Part shown: piece by piece, positions 41,727-51,694 of the stretch
How positions within the stretch are numbered: position 1 is the stretch's first letter
Layout: each line of letters begins with the position of its first letter
Source: Chryseobacterium panacisoli
Lineage (GTDB): Bacteria > Bacteroidota > Bacteroidia > Flavobacteriales > Weeksellaceae
Direction: 5' to 3'
DNA length: 64,000 bases
Assembly: GCF_008274625.1 (NCBI RefSeq)
Contig: NZ_VTRU01000001.1
Span: 124,001 to 188,000 of the forward strand
Translations under genes and position numbers: made by a program
The notes under the pieces: model-generated
What the model saw: only the letters and a program-made list of their open reading frames with translations
The model's database searches: none
What the model was told of the DNA's origin: nothing

Positions 41727-44195
41727 ATGGCACACCGGATTTATTTATACAATTACGATCAAAAATCGAATCAGACATTCGATACCTATCTGGGCGAGTG
41801 GAACTACGAAATTCCATTATTACTGTATCCTCTGCTGGCGGAAGATATCAAAGTGGAAGGCGTTGAGTTTTTCTCAGATAAAAACCAGGGAATTGTTCAG
41901 CTGCGTTACTTTTTCAATCTGCTGGCCGATACTTATCAGCTGCATTACAAAAAAGCGTACTACGAACCCGTTAATAAAATGTTTGAATTTCTGGAAGCCT
42001 TGCCTTACGATTCTTTCGTATTGAATGCAACAGATGTTTTCAATATGAACGAAGAAAAACATAAGGTACAGGCAAAGGAATGGCTCGCGGAAATACAGCA
42101 GAAAAGCAAGCTGTTTAAAAAGGCTGTGAAAGCTCAGAATCTTTTGTTGTTGGATTCCTTATTCTCGCAAACAGGATATTCCTCTTTTCTCGAAATTTTA
42201 CAAACCGACTGGATTAATTACGGGTTGGGCTATTTTGAGGAACTTGCTTATAAAAAAGCCGCCTCTTCTGTATTTGAAGATGACGGAAAGTTCGGTCTGA
42301 AAGATGCTAAAGGCACTATTTTAGCTCCGGCCATTTATGATGATATTTTTGAAGCAGACTATATCTACAGTATATCAGTGGTTCAAAAAGGTACTTTATT
42401 CGGTTATCTGCAAAGTGATGGAAAAGAATGGATTCCTCCAATGTATGAAGAAGCATTCGATGTATTCGATTTTGCACAGGAACCTTTAGGTGAAGTAAAA
42501 GTGAATGGAAAATCAGGTATTTTAAAAATCTATTCAAACACCTGGATGGTTCCTCCCGATTATGATGCCATTGAAAGAGTAGCCTATGGATTCTTAGGTG
42601 TAGAAAAAGACGGGAAATTTGGTGTTTACAATGATGAGAATGGACTGATTATTCCCACTGAAAGCGAAAATCCTTATGAGTACGATTATTTCCCTGAGCT
42701 GTTTTTCACCAAACAAAAAGGAACAGGCAAACGTAGATATTATACGAAAGAAGGAAACTATCTGGGGGACTTTTTAGAAGGCAGTATTATAAAAACAAAT
42801 ACCTGTTTCTGGATCAAACCAAACAAGTTTGACAAGAAAGGCAGATTAATAGATGAAAAAGGCATTCTTATCATAGACGAAGCCGATCAATTGGTTTTAA
42901 TAGATAATTTTGAAGCTCTCGCTGTTCGTAAAGATAAAAACTGGAAGATTTATCACACCCTAAAACATCAGTTTCTATTAGAAAATGAATCTGTTATTAA
43001 AGTAAAAGCGGAATCAAATGTCGGGTATAAAACTAATGTCTTTATTCTTGAAACCCAAACCGGATCAGGACTTTTTGATGCAGACAATGAGCATTGGTTA
43101 ATTGCTCCCCAATCAGAAATAAAGCAAATTCATTATGTGGAAAATGGATTTTTATCGGTTCAAAAAAAAGAGGGTTCCCAATTATTTGATTTTGAGAAAG
43201 GCCTGTCTTCCCAATTGTACGATTACATTTCCAATCCTTTGAATTACAGAACAGAAGAAGGTCTGTTATTTCTATATCGGGGTGAAAATATGTTTAGAAT
43301 GAATGATGATAAAAGCATCCATCGGGTAGAGTCTTCAGAGTATGGAGCTATTTATTTGGACCGGTATTCATTCCGGGGAAAAGATTTGGAATATTTTACT
43401 TCTTTTTATAACCGTTGGAAGAGTCAGGCTGGTAAAAACTCCGAACAATTCATGGAGGTTGGAATCATTAAAAAAATGGCTTTTGACGCTAAAGAAAATC
43501 AAAATTACCACGAAGCGCTTCGTTTGTTTGAGTTATCTGCTCAAAAAAATGACACAGATAGCTTAGTAGAAATAGGGATATTACTTACCGATCCTGAGAT
43601 TGAATCATTGTTTGATCCCCAAAAAGGCATTACCTATTACGAAAAAGCAGCACAACACAATCATCCTGTAGCCTGGAACAATATTGGTGCTTTGTATCAC
43701 AACGGAACAGGGTATTCTTTTAATATAAAAAAAGCAATTCAGGCTTACGGAAAAGGTGCTGAGCTGGGTGACGGAATGGCGCTTGCCAATCTGGGTGATC
43801 TGTATTATTTTGGAGAACATGTACTGCAGGATTATGATAAAGCTTTGGATTTTTATCAGAAAGCTGAGAAAAAGTACTACTATAATTACGATAAAATCTC
43901 AGAAATCTATTACCAGTTAAGAGATTATAACAACCTGTTACTGTACTTAAAAAAGGACTATGATCAGTCTTATTCAGGTATTTATTATGGGATTATCTAC
44001 GAACTTGGTATGGGGGTAAAAGCAGATTTGAAGAAAGCCATCAGGTATTTTGAACAAGCTAATGCTTACAGTGCCTACGAATATGCAGCGCAGCGTCTGG
44101 TATATTACTATGGCGAAGATCCGGCATTTAAAAATGAAAAGAAATTTCAGAAATGGAAGTCTTTTGCCGAAAAGAATGGTTTCAAGATAGATTAA
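41727..44195 (+). CDS. WG-repeat and Sel1-repeat protein
   Basis: The 822-residue protein has no signal peptide. The N-terminal ~180 residues are helical and of unknown family. Residues ~185-540 hold several WG-type beta repeats (DGKFGLKDAKGTILAPAIYDDI-like units, LFGYLQSDGKEWIPPMYEEA, KFGVYNDENGLIIP). Residues ~590-800 hold Sel1-type helical repeats (ITYYEKAAQHNHPVAWNNIG, AIQAYGKGAELGDGMALANLG, ALDFYQKAEKK). Both repeat types mediate protein contacts. No catalytic motif is visible. It precedes the two-component system by ~60 bases, but a shared transcript is uncertain. Function is unknown. Confidence 0.8.
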   Translation: MAHRIYLYNYDQKSNQTFDTYLGEWNYEIPLLLYPLLAEDIKVEGVEFFSDKNQGIVQLRYFFNLLADTYQLHYKKAYYEPVNKMFEFLEALPYDSFVLNATDVFNMNEEKHKVQAKEWLAEIQQKSKLFKKAVKAQNLLLLDSLFSQTGYSSFLEILQTDWINYGLGYFEELAYKKAASSVFEDDGKFGLKDAKGTILAPAIYDDIFEADYIYSISVVQKGTLFGYLQSDGKEWIPPMYEEAFDVFDFAQEPLGEVKVNGKSGILKIYSNTWMVPPDYDAIERVAYGFLGVEKDGKFGVYNDENGLIIPTESENPYEYDYFPELFFTKQKGTGKRRYYTKEGNYLGDFLEGSIIKTNTCFWIKPNKFDKKGRLIDEKGILIIDEADQLVLIDNFEALAVRKDKNWKIYHTLKHQFLLENESVIKVKAESNVGYKTNVFILETQTGSGLFDADNEHWLIAPQSEIKQIHYVENGFLSVQKKEGSQLFDFEKGLSSQLYDYISNPLNYRTEEGLLFLYRGENMFRMNDDKSIHRVESSEYGAIYLDRYSFRGKDLEYFTSFYNRWKSQAGKNSEQFMEVGIIKKMAFDAKENQNYHEALRLFELSAQKNDTDSLVEIGILLTDPEIESLFDPQKGITYYEKAAQHNHPVAWNNIGALYHNGTGYSFNIKKAIQAYGKGAELGDGMALANLGDLYYFGEHVLQDYDKALDFYQKAEKKYYYNYDKISEIYYQLRDYNNLLLYLKKDYDQSYSGIYYGIIYELGMGVKADLKKAIRYFEQANAYSAYEYAAQRLVYYYGEDPAFKNEKKFQKWKSFAEKNGFKID

Positions 44196-44256
44196 CAGGG
44201 ATTTACCTATATTTACGCTCCTTAATGGATTGAAATTTAATAGAGATAAGGGTTTG

Positions 44257-46464
44257 ATGTACAGGTTATTATTTATATTTATTGTTTGTGTTTGTCCGTT
44301 TTTTGCTCAGGCGCAGGATGTTTTGAATAAATTAGAAAAGGAATACAGCCATGCATCAAACAATACGGCAGAACAGCTCAGCCTGGCTCCCAAATATGCG
44401 ACTGCCTTATTTTTTCATAACCTCAAATCTAAGTCTTATCAAATTTTAGAAACCAATATTTCCATTGCAGCAAAACAGGCAGACGGAAAGTATGCCACAA
44501 TTTTGTACGCTGTACAGGCCATGAATTACCGGTTGGATAATAAAACAGCAGAGTCTTCAAAAAGTCTTGACATGGCAAAGGCCTATAGCTTAAAAACGAA
44601 TAGTAACGAAGCGAAAGGCTATTTTAATTATGCTAAAGGCTGGATTCTGACCCGCAATAACAAAACAACTGATGCTGTTGCCGCTTATCTGAAAGCAATT
44701 GATTATTATGAAAACTCACCAACAACTTCTACATTGTATGGTAGATTTGGGAACGTAGCGAAAGAATTGTCTACGATTTATTCCAATCTCAATGAATATC
44801 AGCTGGAAGAAAAATACAGCAAGCAGTTTCTGTTGCTGGCATCCAAACAAAATGATCCCAATCTGATATTTGATGCTTATATGCGAATGGGGTATGTGTA
44901 TGAACAGAAATACATTCAAAATCCATCAAATACGGAGCTGAGAAATAAAACAGAGCAGTATTATCTTCAGGCTATTGCGACTTTCAACAAAAATAAAGAC
45001 AGGATGCTCAACAGAAGCAGTCTCTCGTATGCAGCCATCAATTTAGCCAATTTATATACCGAGTTTGACAGCGATAAGGCGATGCAATACGCCCAGCTGG
45101 CCAATAAAGTGAGCCTGGAAACCGGTGATGCTATTCATATTGCTTCTTCGTTTGGGATTCTGGCAGAACTGGCGCTGCAGAATAAGAATTATGATTTAGC
45201 CAAATCTTATTTTCTAAAAGCTTCCATGGAAATTGGAAAAAGCCCCGTAAGAGATCATAATATTGAATTGTCTATTCTTGAATCTCTATCCAGAATTAGT
45301 GAAGAGCAGGGGAACTATAAAGAAGCGCTGACCTATTATAAAAGTTATGTTGATAAATACAAAAGCGTTTACGACCAGGAAAAGCTGGATATCACCAAAA
45401 GATTAGAATCACAGTTTGATAAAGAACGACAGGAACAGAAATATATCAAGTTACAGCTGGAAAGTGACAAAAAAGCACAGGAAATTAAACTGATTAACAT
45501 CCTCAGGGCACAGCGTGAACAGGTCTATAACAACTTAAAGCTGGTAGAAGAAAACCAGCGTGAACGACTGAAATTTTCAGAACTTGAATCAGAGAAGAAA
45601 GAACAGCAGCTTCGTTTAGCCAAACTGGAAACAGTGCAGAAGAATAATGACATTAATAACTTTAAAAAGCTATTGGCATTCAAGGAAAAGATCAATACTT
45701 ACTATACTTTTTTTATTATCTTTTTCATTGTTCTGATTCTCTTATTACTGTATGCCTATAAACAGCGTGCCAAGTCTATGAAACAAAGAGACGAGCTGCA
45801 TGCACTGGCCATGGAAAAAGAGAAACAAAACTCAAAAATTTCCACACTTACCGCATTGCTTGAAGGGCAGGAGCAGGAGCGCGGCCGTCTTGCCCGGGAT
45901 CTTCATGACGGGCTGGGAGGATTGCTTTCCGGAACAAAACATCAATTGTCTTATTTAGATCCTCATGAATTCGGAAACATAGAAGAAGGAATTTCAAAAT
46001 CGATTGACCAGATTGATGGAGCTGTAGAAGAGCTAAGACGTGTTGCCCATAATTTAATGCCTGATTTGTTAACGAAATACGGTTTGGAAGTAGCCATTCA
46101 GGAATTTGCTTCCCGTATCTCCAATAGTGCATTGGAAATTCATACTGAATTTATCAACTACAGCAATTCCATATCACAGGAAAAGCAGCTGATAATCTAC
46201 AGGATCATTCAGGAATTGGTGAATAACGCAATAAAACATGCCGATACTTCCGAGATTATTGTTCAGGTAAGCGAAGAAGAAAACTTATTAAATCTTACGG
46301 TAGAGGACAACGGTAAAGGTTTCGATCATACCAACCTGGATGTCAGAAAAACAGCAGGTTTTCACAATATAGAATTAAGAGTCCAATTTTTAAAGGGAAC
46401 AATGAATATCAACTCCGAATTGAATATTGGTACCAGCATAGAACTTCAAATTCCTATTCATTAA
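44257..46464 (+). CDS. TPR-containing sensor histidine kinase (NarL-type partner)
   Basis: I start at the ATG at 44257, which opens on a signal peptide (LLFIFIVCVCPFFAQAQ); a TTG at 44230 would add nine polar residues. The 735-residue protein has periplasmic TPR units (~25-370), a coiled coil rich in Lys/Glu/Gln and one membrane helix (YTFFIIFFIVLILLLLYAY). A HisKA_3 dimerisation domain follows (EQERGRLARDLHDGLGGLL, phospho-His550), then a HATPase domain (IIQELVNNAIKHAD, DNGKGF, GFHNIELRV). It phosphorylates the response regulator encoded 2 bases downstream. The signal is unknown. Confidence 0.94.
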   Translation: MYRLLFIFIVCVCPFFAQAQDVLNKLEKEYSHASNNTAEQLSLAPKYATALFFHNLKSKSYQILETNISIAAKQADGKYATILYAVQAMNYRLDNKTAESSKSLDMAKAYSLKTNSNEAKGYFNYAKGWILTRNNKTTDAVAAYLKAIDYYENSPTTSTLYGRFGNVAKELSTIYSNLNEYQLEEKYSKQFLLLASKQNDPNLIFDAYMRMGYVYEQKYIQNPSNTELRNKTEQYYLQAIATFNKNKDRMLNRSSLSYAAINLANLYTEFDSDKAMQYAQLANKVSLETGDAIHIASSFGILAELALQNKNYDLAKSYFLKASMEIGKSPVRDHNIELSILESLSRISEEQGNYKEALTYYKSYVDKYKSVYDQEKLDITKRLESQFDKERQEQKYIKLQLESDKKAQEIKLINILRAQREQVYNNLKLVEENQRERLKFSELESEKKEQQLRLAKLETVQKNNDINNFKKLLAFKEKINTYYTFFIIFFIVLILLLLYAYKQRAKSMKQRDELHALAMEKEKQNSKISTLTALLEGQEQERGRLARDLHDGLGGLLSGTKHQLSYLDPHEFGNIEEGISKSIDQIDGAVEELRRVAHNLMPDLLTKYGLEVAIQEFASRISNSALEIHTEFINYSNSISQEKQLIIYRIIQELVNNAIKHADTSEIIVQVSEEENLLNLTVEDNGKGFDHTNLDVRKTAGFHNIELRVQFLKGTMNINSELNIGTSIELQIPIH

Positions 46465-46466
46465 AC

Positions 46467-47096
46467 ATGATAAAAGTAGCCATAACAGATGATCATCCAC
46501 TTCTCTTAGAAGGACTGAAGAATATTTTAGGAAACAGCAATACAATAGATGTTGTAGATTGTTTCAGAAGTGTTTCTGAAATGAATACAGGCCTGGCAAA
46601 ACAAGCCGTTGATATTTTACTGCTGGACATCAATCTGGCAGATATCAACAGTATTGAACTGATAAAACCTTTAAAGAAAAAGTATAATAACCTTCAGATT
46701 ATCATTCTCAGTGTTCACAATGAGCTGCCTGTCATCAACAGTTCTCTGGCTGAAGGTGCTTTGGGATATATTCAGAAAAATGCATCAGTTTCCGAAATTA
46801 TTGAAGGAATCACTGCCGTATATGCCGGTGACCGATTTCTATGTTCACAAACAAGATCTGTTCTGGAGAAAAAATCAGCAGATGGATTAAATCATGTCCC
46901 GAAACTGACGCGAAGAGAAAAGGAAATTTTAGCCGAAGCAGCAAAAGGACTTACCACCAATCAAATGGCAGAAAAGCTCTTTATCAGCCCGCACACGGTG
47001 GAAAGTCACAGAAAAAATCTTATTGAGAAATTTCAAACTTCTAATCTGAGTTCCGCTATTAAACTGGCTATAGAATACGGTTTAGTGATCGAGTAA
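46467..47096 (+). CDS. NarL/FixJ-family response regulator
   Basis: The 209-residue protein has a receiver domain (residues 1-120: acidic pair Asp8-Asp9, phospho-acceptor Asp54 in LLLDINLAD, Lys in YIQKNAS). A LuxR-type HTH follows (~140-205: LTRREKEILAEAAKGLTTNQMAEKLFIS ... HTVESHRKNLIEKF). It starts 2 bases after the kinase stop, a typical cognate pair. Target genes are unknown; the nearby WG/Sel1 gene is a candidate by position only. Confidence 0.95.
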   Translation: MIKVAITDDHPLLLEGLKNILGNSNTIDVVDCFRSVSEMNTGLAKQAVDILLLDINLADINSIELIKPLKKKYNNLQIIILSVHNELPVINSSLAEGALGYIQKNASVSEIIEGITAVYAGDRFLCSQTRSVLEKKSADGLNHVPKLTRREKEILAEAAKGLTTNQMAEKLFISPHTVESHRKNLIEKFQTSNLSSAIKLAIEYGLVIE

Positions 47097-47110
47097 AATA
47101 TTCATCCAAC

Positions 47111-47147
47111 AAAAAGGCCTGCTTACATCGTAAAAGCAGACCTTTTT
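47111..47147. terminator. terminator after the two-component system
   Basis: AAAAGGCCTGCTT pairs with AAGCAGACCTTTT with a single mismatch, followed by T residues. It also serves the convergent gene at 47178. Confidence 0.75.
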
Positions 47148-47177
47148 TATATAATCAAATAATCGGGTGTGTACTTA

Positions 47178-47744
47178 TTAATCTTTAAACCTCAAAGCAG
47201 CCTGGAACAGATTTTTCTTTCCTACTAAGTCATATTCGTCGTTATACACAGGCTCATACATTAATATGAAAACCCTGTCTTTAAAATCCTTTAAATCAAT
47301 AGGCTGATCTATCATGATATCATAAAAACGTGTAATGGTACGCGTAGCTGTCCATTGTTTTGCATTACCTTTAGGATTTTTATCAAATCTATGATCTTTC
47401 GCATCGGTATAATACCAATAGGATGGCGCTGAATCCATCAGAAACATTTCTTTGTCCTTATTATATAATTCCTCTGCCATACCCGTATTCTGAAACCAGG
47501 CAACCTCAGTATTCAAAACGCCAAGGGCTCCTGCATAAATATCTTTATTCGTAGTGGCTCCCACTAGAAACCCTTCCAGATTATTTGATGTAATTTCAAA
47601 TTGGAAGGTCGATTTTTTCAGGTCATAGACATCATTTACAGGTTCAATTACTTTTCCGTCCTGTTTAATAACTACTTTCAACGATTGTGCGAAGGTTATA
47701 AAACTTAGTAAACAAAAAAGGAGTGTCAAACTTAATTTTTTCAT
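47178..47744 (-). CDS. secreted hypothetical protein
   Basis: The 188-residue protein has a signal peptide (LSLTLLFCLLSFITFAQ). The mature part is strand-rich (LKVVIKQDGKVIEPVNDVYDL ... FQFEITSNNLEGFLVGATTN) and ends in FRFKD-like LFQAALRFKD. It contains several aromatic clusters (SYWYYTD) but no Cys after the signal, no lipobox and no sorting domain, so it is predicted to be periplasmic. I do not recognise the family. It is transcribed singly between two terminators or gaps. Confidence 0.72.
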   Translation of the reverse strand: MKKLSLTLLFCLLSFITFAQSLKVVIKQDGKVIEPVNDVYDLKKSTFQFEITSNNLEGFLVGATTNKDIYAGALGVLNTEVAWFQNTGMAEELYNKDKEMFLMDSAPSYWYYTDAKDHRFDKNPKGNAKQWTATRTITRFYDIMIDQPIDLKDFKDRVFILMYEPVYNDEYDLVGKKNLFQAALRFKD

Positions 47745-47871
47745 TAGATCTCTTTAAATATTACTGCAAAGATATTGGACTTTATATCTGTAAACACTGG
47801 CTGATTTCAGGGGTTTTTATTCTTATGCTAAGCTTAAATTAATTGTGCACTAAAAAACGTTCTAAAACAGA

Positions 47872-48240
47872 TCAGCTTTCAACCGGATCTTTAGCTTCAA
47901 TACTGTTCGAAATATTGTTATTAATGCTGTAATGAATAGAGTAGAAGTCCTCAAATTCTTCAAATCCGTAATAATTATTGAGTTTATGATAAGCCATTTT
48001 TAAATGTGCTGCATCTTTATTCGGAGTCACAAAAAATTGGATAGAATCCAGCTTGGTAAATAATTGAAACGGAACATCCTGCACATTATCTACTCCTTTT
48101 ATTTTTTTGAAGTCGGCCAGTGTTATCGTTTTTTGCTTAACTTCAGTTTCTGCTTTGTTTGTTTCTGTCGTTTTATTCTGTTGATTGCATGCCACAAAAG
48201 CAACCATAGATGAGATGAAGAATTGATTTAAAATTTTCAT
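47872..48240 (-). CDS. small lipoprotein
   Basis: I start at the ATG at 48240, which opens on a lipoprotein signal (MKILNQFFISSMVAFVACNQQ, lipidated Cys18); an in-frame ATG at 48288 would bury it. The 122-residue protein has a Thr/Lys/Glu-rich linker, then ~85 residues with the pattern LADFKKIKGVDNVQDVPF, FVTPNKDAAHLKMAYHKLNNYYGFEEFEDF. No family is recognised. It is divergent from the lipoprotein gene at 48398. Confidence 0.7.
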   Translation of the reverse strand: MKILNQFFISSMVAFVACNQQNKTTETNKAETEVKQKTITLADFKKIKGVDNVQDVPFQLFTKLDSIQFFVTPNKDAAHLKMAYHKLNNYYGFEEFEDFYSIHYSINNNISNSIEAKDPVES

Positions 48241-48397
48241 TTTATATTTTTGGGCAAATGTATCAGTATTCAGTACAGATACCAACAAAACCGCCTGATA
48301 TAGGGAATAAATGGCTGAAAACAGGGATGTATTGAATGACAGAATTTAGACAATTTTACCAAATGATAAACCTAATATTGTAATTTACTTTATAAAA

Positions 48398-48961
48398 ATG
48401 AAAAACTTAATAATCAGCCTTTCACTTGTGACTGCTTTACTAGCGTCATGTTCACCTGCTACAGACAAAAAAGTGAAAAAAAATACTTCTCCGGATACCC
48501 AAAAAGAAGTTGCGGCATCTACACCGGAACCCGTAAAGAATGATTTGCCAAAATCAGAGATACCAGGTGATTTCTCAACGTTAGTTCCTATTGATTTGCT
48601 GAATAGTAAAAGTACAAATGTATATGATAAATATGGAATAGAGTTCTCCGGGAATTGCTATTCATGCGATCTGACAAGCCTTTCTATAACAAAGAAGCAG
48701 ATCAGGTGGACCAATGTATGTGAGGAAAAAGATACTTTTGAAATTGATGATTTCTCATTTTCTAATGAAGGAAACAAAACCATTTTTAAAACACCGGAAA
48801 GAACTTATATTATAACACAAATAGATAAAGCTCCCGTTTACGAACTTGTGATAGAAGGTAAGAAACTGGAATTAAAAAACAAAAGAATATCCAAATATTT
48901 TACCACTAGCAAAGCTCTATCACTTTTTACAGAGCATGATTGTGGAAATTTTGAAGGATAA
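48398..48961 (+). CDS. lipoprotein, hypothetical
   Basis: The 187-residue protein has a lipoprotein signal (ISLSLVTALLASCSPA, Cys18), a Lys/Pro/Thr-rich linker, then a ~120-residue domain with four Cys (Cys87 and Cys90 in GNCYSCDL, one in NVCEEKD, one in HDCGNF). The Cys pairing pattern suggests disulfides or metal binding. Strands alternate regularly (TIFKTPERTYIITQID, YELVIEGKKLELKN). I do not recognise a family. It precedes a bidirectional terminator shared with infC. Confidence 0.72.
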   Translation: MKNLIISLSLVTALLASCSPATDKKVKKNTSPDTQKEVAASTPEPVKNDLPKSEIPGDFSTLVPIDLLNSKSTNVYDKYGIEFSGNCYSCDLTSLSITKKQIRWTNVCEEKDTFEIDDFSFSNEGNKTIFKTPERTYIITQIDKAPVYELVIEGKKLELKNKRISKYFTTSKALSLFTEHDCGNFEG

Positions 48962-49050
48962 TAGATATCTTGTAAAGAATAGCTGTTAATCCAGGAGATA
49001 GAGTAGTCTGGGTCAGCAATATTTACTGTCTTCTCTGAAATATTAGCATA

Positions 49051-49080
49051 AAAAAACCTCAAATTGCTTTGAGGTTTTTT
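49051..49080. terminator. bidirectional terminator, infC / lipoprotein
   Basis: AAAAAACCTCAAA (49051-49063), loop TTGC, TTTGAGGTTTTTT (49068-49080), a perfect 13-bp stem. It ends infC on the minus strand, well before rpmI, so the ribosomal genes are not read from thrS-infC. Confidence 0.88.
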
Positions 49081-49101
49081 TATATTAAAATAATGACTTA
49101 A

Positions 49102-49662
49102 TTATTTTGCTGGTTTTTTAGGACTCATCATCATAATCATCCTTTTTCCTTCAAGTTTAGGAAGCTGGTCTACTTTTCCTACGTGCTCTAATTCCTGAGC
49201 AAGTTTTAAAAGCAAAATTTCTCCCTGGTCCTTAAAGATAATCGAACGTCCTTTAAAAAATACGTAGGTTTTTAGCTTAGAACCTTCTTCAAGGAATTTT
49301 TCAGCATGCTTCTTTTTGAATTCATAATCGTGGTCATCGGTCTGAGGTCCGAAACGGATCTCTTTTACAACCACTTTTACTTGCTTAGCTTTAAGTTCCT
49401 TCTGTTTTTTCTTTTGCTCATATAAGAATTTCTTGTATTCTAATATTCTTGCAATAAAAGGTTCAGCCTTATCAGAAATTACTACTAAATCCAATTCCTG
49501 TTCCGCAGCAATCTGTCTTGCTTTGTCAATTGGATAAATTCCTGGCTCTACGTTATCGCCCACCAAACGAAGCTCTCTCACACGAATTTTATCGTTGATC
49601 AAGTGTAAGTCCTCCTGTACAGGACGTCTTTGTGGGCCCCTGTTGTTAAATCTTTGTGCTAT
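49102..49662 (-). CDS. infC: translation initiation factor IF-3, probable AUA start
   Basis: IF-3 signatures are clear: [92 protein letters not shown] and KRMIMMMSP. No ATG precedes the conserved start. The reading frame is open upstream through a family-like N-terminal tail ([20 protein letters not shown]) to an ATA at 49660-49662, and the next in-frame stop is four codons before it. ATA is the only AUN codon there. IF-3 genes classically use a rare AUU/AUC/AUA start for self-regulation. The alternative is a TTG at 49602 (166 residues). thrS is 112 bases upstream. Confidence 0.9.
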   Translation of the reverse strand: MAQRFNNRGPQRRPVQEDLHLINDKIRVRELRLVGDNVEPGIYPIDKARQIAAEQELDLVVISDKAEPFIARILEYKKFLYEQKKKQKELKAKQVKVVVKEIRFGPQTDDHDYEFKKKHAEKFLEEGSKLKTYVFFKGRSIIFKDQGEILLLKLAQELEHVGKVDQLPKLEGKRMIMMMSPKKPAK

Positions 49663-49774
49663 TGTATTATAATTTTATTGGTTAATTACTTAATTTAATT
49701 GATTCAAATATTTAAAAATTGAAAGATTCTGTTATTGTATTAACCTTTGAATCCTTCAATCTTTTAATTTTTAT

Positions 49775-51694
49775 TTATATGGCTGCTTCTTTTTTAAAGT
49801 AAGCAACGAAATCCTCCAGTGTCATCACTCCAAGATCTCCTTCTCCACGTCTTCTTACAGAAATTGTCCCTTCTTTTTCTTCATTTTCTCCCACTACAAG
49901 CATGAAAGGAATCTTATTCAATTCTGCATCACGGATTTTTTTACCAGTCTTCTCGTTTCTGTCATCAATTTGACCGCTAATATCGTGATTTTCCAAAAAT
50001 TGTGAAACTTTTTTCGAATAATCTACATATTTTTCACTGATCGGTAGAATAATAAACTGTTCCGGGCTTAACCATAATGGGAAATCACCTGCTGTATTTT
50101 CCAACAAAATAGCAATGAAACGCTCCATAGAACCAAATGGTGCTCTGTGGATCATTACCGGTCTGTGTTTTTCATTATCATTTCCGATATAATGAAGATC
50201 AAATCTTTCAGGAAGGTTGTAATCTACCTGGATTGTTCCCAGCTGCCATTTTCTTCCCAAAGCATCTTTCACCATGAAGTCAAGTTTAGGACCATAGAAT
50301 GCCGCTTCGCCATATTCTACAACTGTTTTTAATCCTTTCTTCTGAGCTGCATTGATGATGGCGCTTTCTGCTTTCTCCCAATTTTCATCAGAACCGATAT
50401 ACTTTTGTTTGTTTTCAGGATCTCTTAATGATACTTGAGTTACAAAGTCTTCAAACCCTAAAGATTTGAATACATAAAGAGTTAAATCAATTACTTTTTC
50501 AAATTCTTCAGAAAGCTGATCCGGAGTACAGAAAAGGTGGGCATCATCCTGAGTAAATCCACGAACTCTTGTTAAACCGTGAAGCTCTCCACTTTGTTCA
50601 TATCTGTAAACAGTACCGAATTCTGCATATCTTTTTGGTAGGTCTCTGTAGCTCCATTGTGAAGTTTTGTAAATTTCACAGTGGTGAGGGCAGTTCATTG
50701 GCTTCAGCAAAAATTCTTCCCCCTCATTCGGAGTTTTAATTGGCTGGAAGCTGTCTTCTCCATATTTATCCCAGTGTCCTGAAGTTACATAGAGCTCCTT
50801 TGCCCCGATGTGTGGAGACATTACAAATTCATATCCTCCTTTTTTCTGAGCATCAGAAAGGAAGTTTTCTAATTTTCTTCTTAAAGCCGTACCTTTTGGC
50901 AGCCAAAGAGGTAAACCTGCACCCACTTTTTCAGAGAATGCAAAAATTCCAAGCTCTTTACCTAATTTTCTGTGGTCTCTTCTTTTAGCTTCCTCCAGTC
51001 TTTCAAGATATTCAGTAAGGTCTTTCTGTTTAGGGAAAGAAATACCATATACTCTTGTCAATTGAGGGTTCTTTTCATTTCCTCTCCAATACGCTCCTGC
51101 TGCATTTAAAATTTTAACCGCTTTTACGATTCCGGTATTCGGAATATGACCACCACGACATAGGTCTGTGAAGTTATCATGCGTTACAAAAGTGATTTCT
51201 CCGTCATTAAGATTTGAGATCAGTTCCACTTTGTAAGGATTGTCTGCATATGTTTTTAAAGCCTCTTCTTTAGAAACCGGGTATAGAGAGAAGGTAGAAC
51301 CTTTCTTTGCGTTTTCTAAGATCTTTTTCTCAATCTTTTCAAAATCTTTTTCAGATAAGCTTTCATCCCCGAAATCTACGTCATAATAGAATCCGCTTTC
51401 GATGGCAGGGCCAATTGTCAACTTAGCATTAGGATAAAAGTCAAGGATAGCCTGCGCCAAAAGGTGGGCAGAAGAGTGCCAGAAAGCCTTCTTTCCAAGA
51501 TCATCATTCCAGGTCAAAAGCTGTACCGTTGAATCCGTGGTTATAGGTGTGGTTGTTTCTACTTGTTTGTCATTAACAATTGCGGAAATGGTGTTTCTAG
51601 CCAATCCCTCGCTTATAGATTTTGCCACATCTAGAGGAGTCACTGCTCCCTCGAATTCTTTGACACTATTGTCTGGAAGTGTAATTTTTATCAT
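49775..51694 (-). CDS. thrS: threonyl-tRNA synthetase
   Basis: The 639-residue class II synthetase has an N-terminal TGS domain (residues 1-60) and the editing domain with its His motif ([12 protein letters not shown] and [12 protein letters not shown]). The catalytic core includes motif 2 around [30 protein letters not shown], the zinc-binding Cys in [12 protein letters not shown], and motif 3 [17 protein letters not shown]. The C-terminal anticodon-binding domain completes it. All parts are normal in length. It charges tRNA-Thr and edits Ser-tRNA-Thr. It is followed by infC on the same strand. Confidence 0.97.
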   Translation of the reverse strand: MIKITLPDNSVKEFEGAVTPLDVAKSISEGLARNTISAIVNDKQVETTTPITTDSTVQLLTWNDDLGKKAFWHSSAHLLAQAILDFYPNAKLTIGPAIESGFYYDVDFGDESLSEKDFEKIEKKILENAKKGSTFSLYPVSKEEALKTYADNPYKVELISNLNDGEITFVTHDNFTDLCRGGHIPNTGIVKAVKILNAAGAYWRGNEKNPQLTRVYGISFPKQKDLTEYLERLEEAKRRDHRKLGKELGIFAFSEKVGAGLPLWLPKGTALRRKLENFLSDAQKKGGYEFVMSPHIGAKELYVTSGHWDKYGEDSFQPIKTPNEGEEFLLKPMNCPHHCEIYKTSQWSYRDLPKRYAEFGTVYRYEQSGELHGLTRVRGFTQDDAHLFCTPDQLSEEFEKVIDLTLYVFKSLGFEDFVTQVSLRDPENKQKYIGSDENWEKAESAIINAAQKKGLKTVVEYGEAAFYGPKLDFMVKDALGRKWQLGTIQVDYNLPERFDLHYIGNDNEKHRPVMIHRAPFGSMERFIAILLENTAGDFPLWLSPEQFIILPISEKYVDYSKKVSQFLENHDISGQIDDRNEKTGKKIRDAELNKIPFMLVVGENEEKEGTISVRRRGEGDLGVMTLEDFVAYFKKEAAI

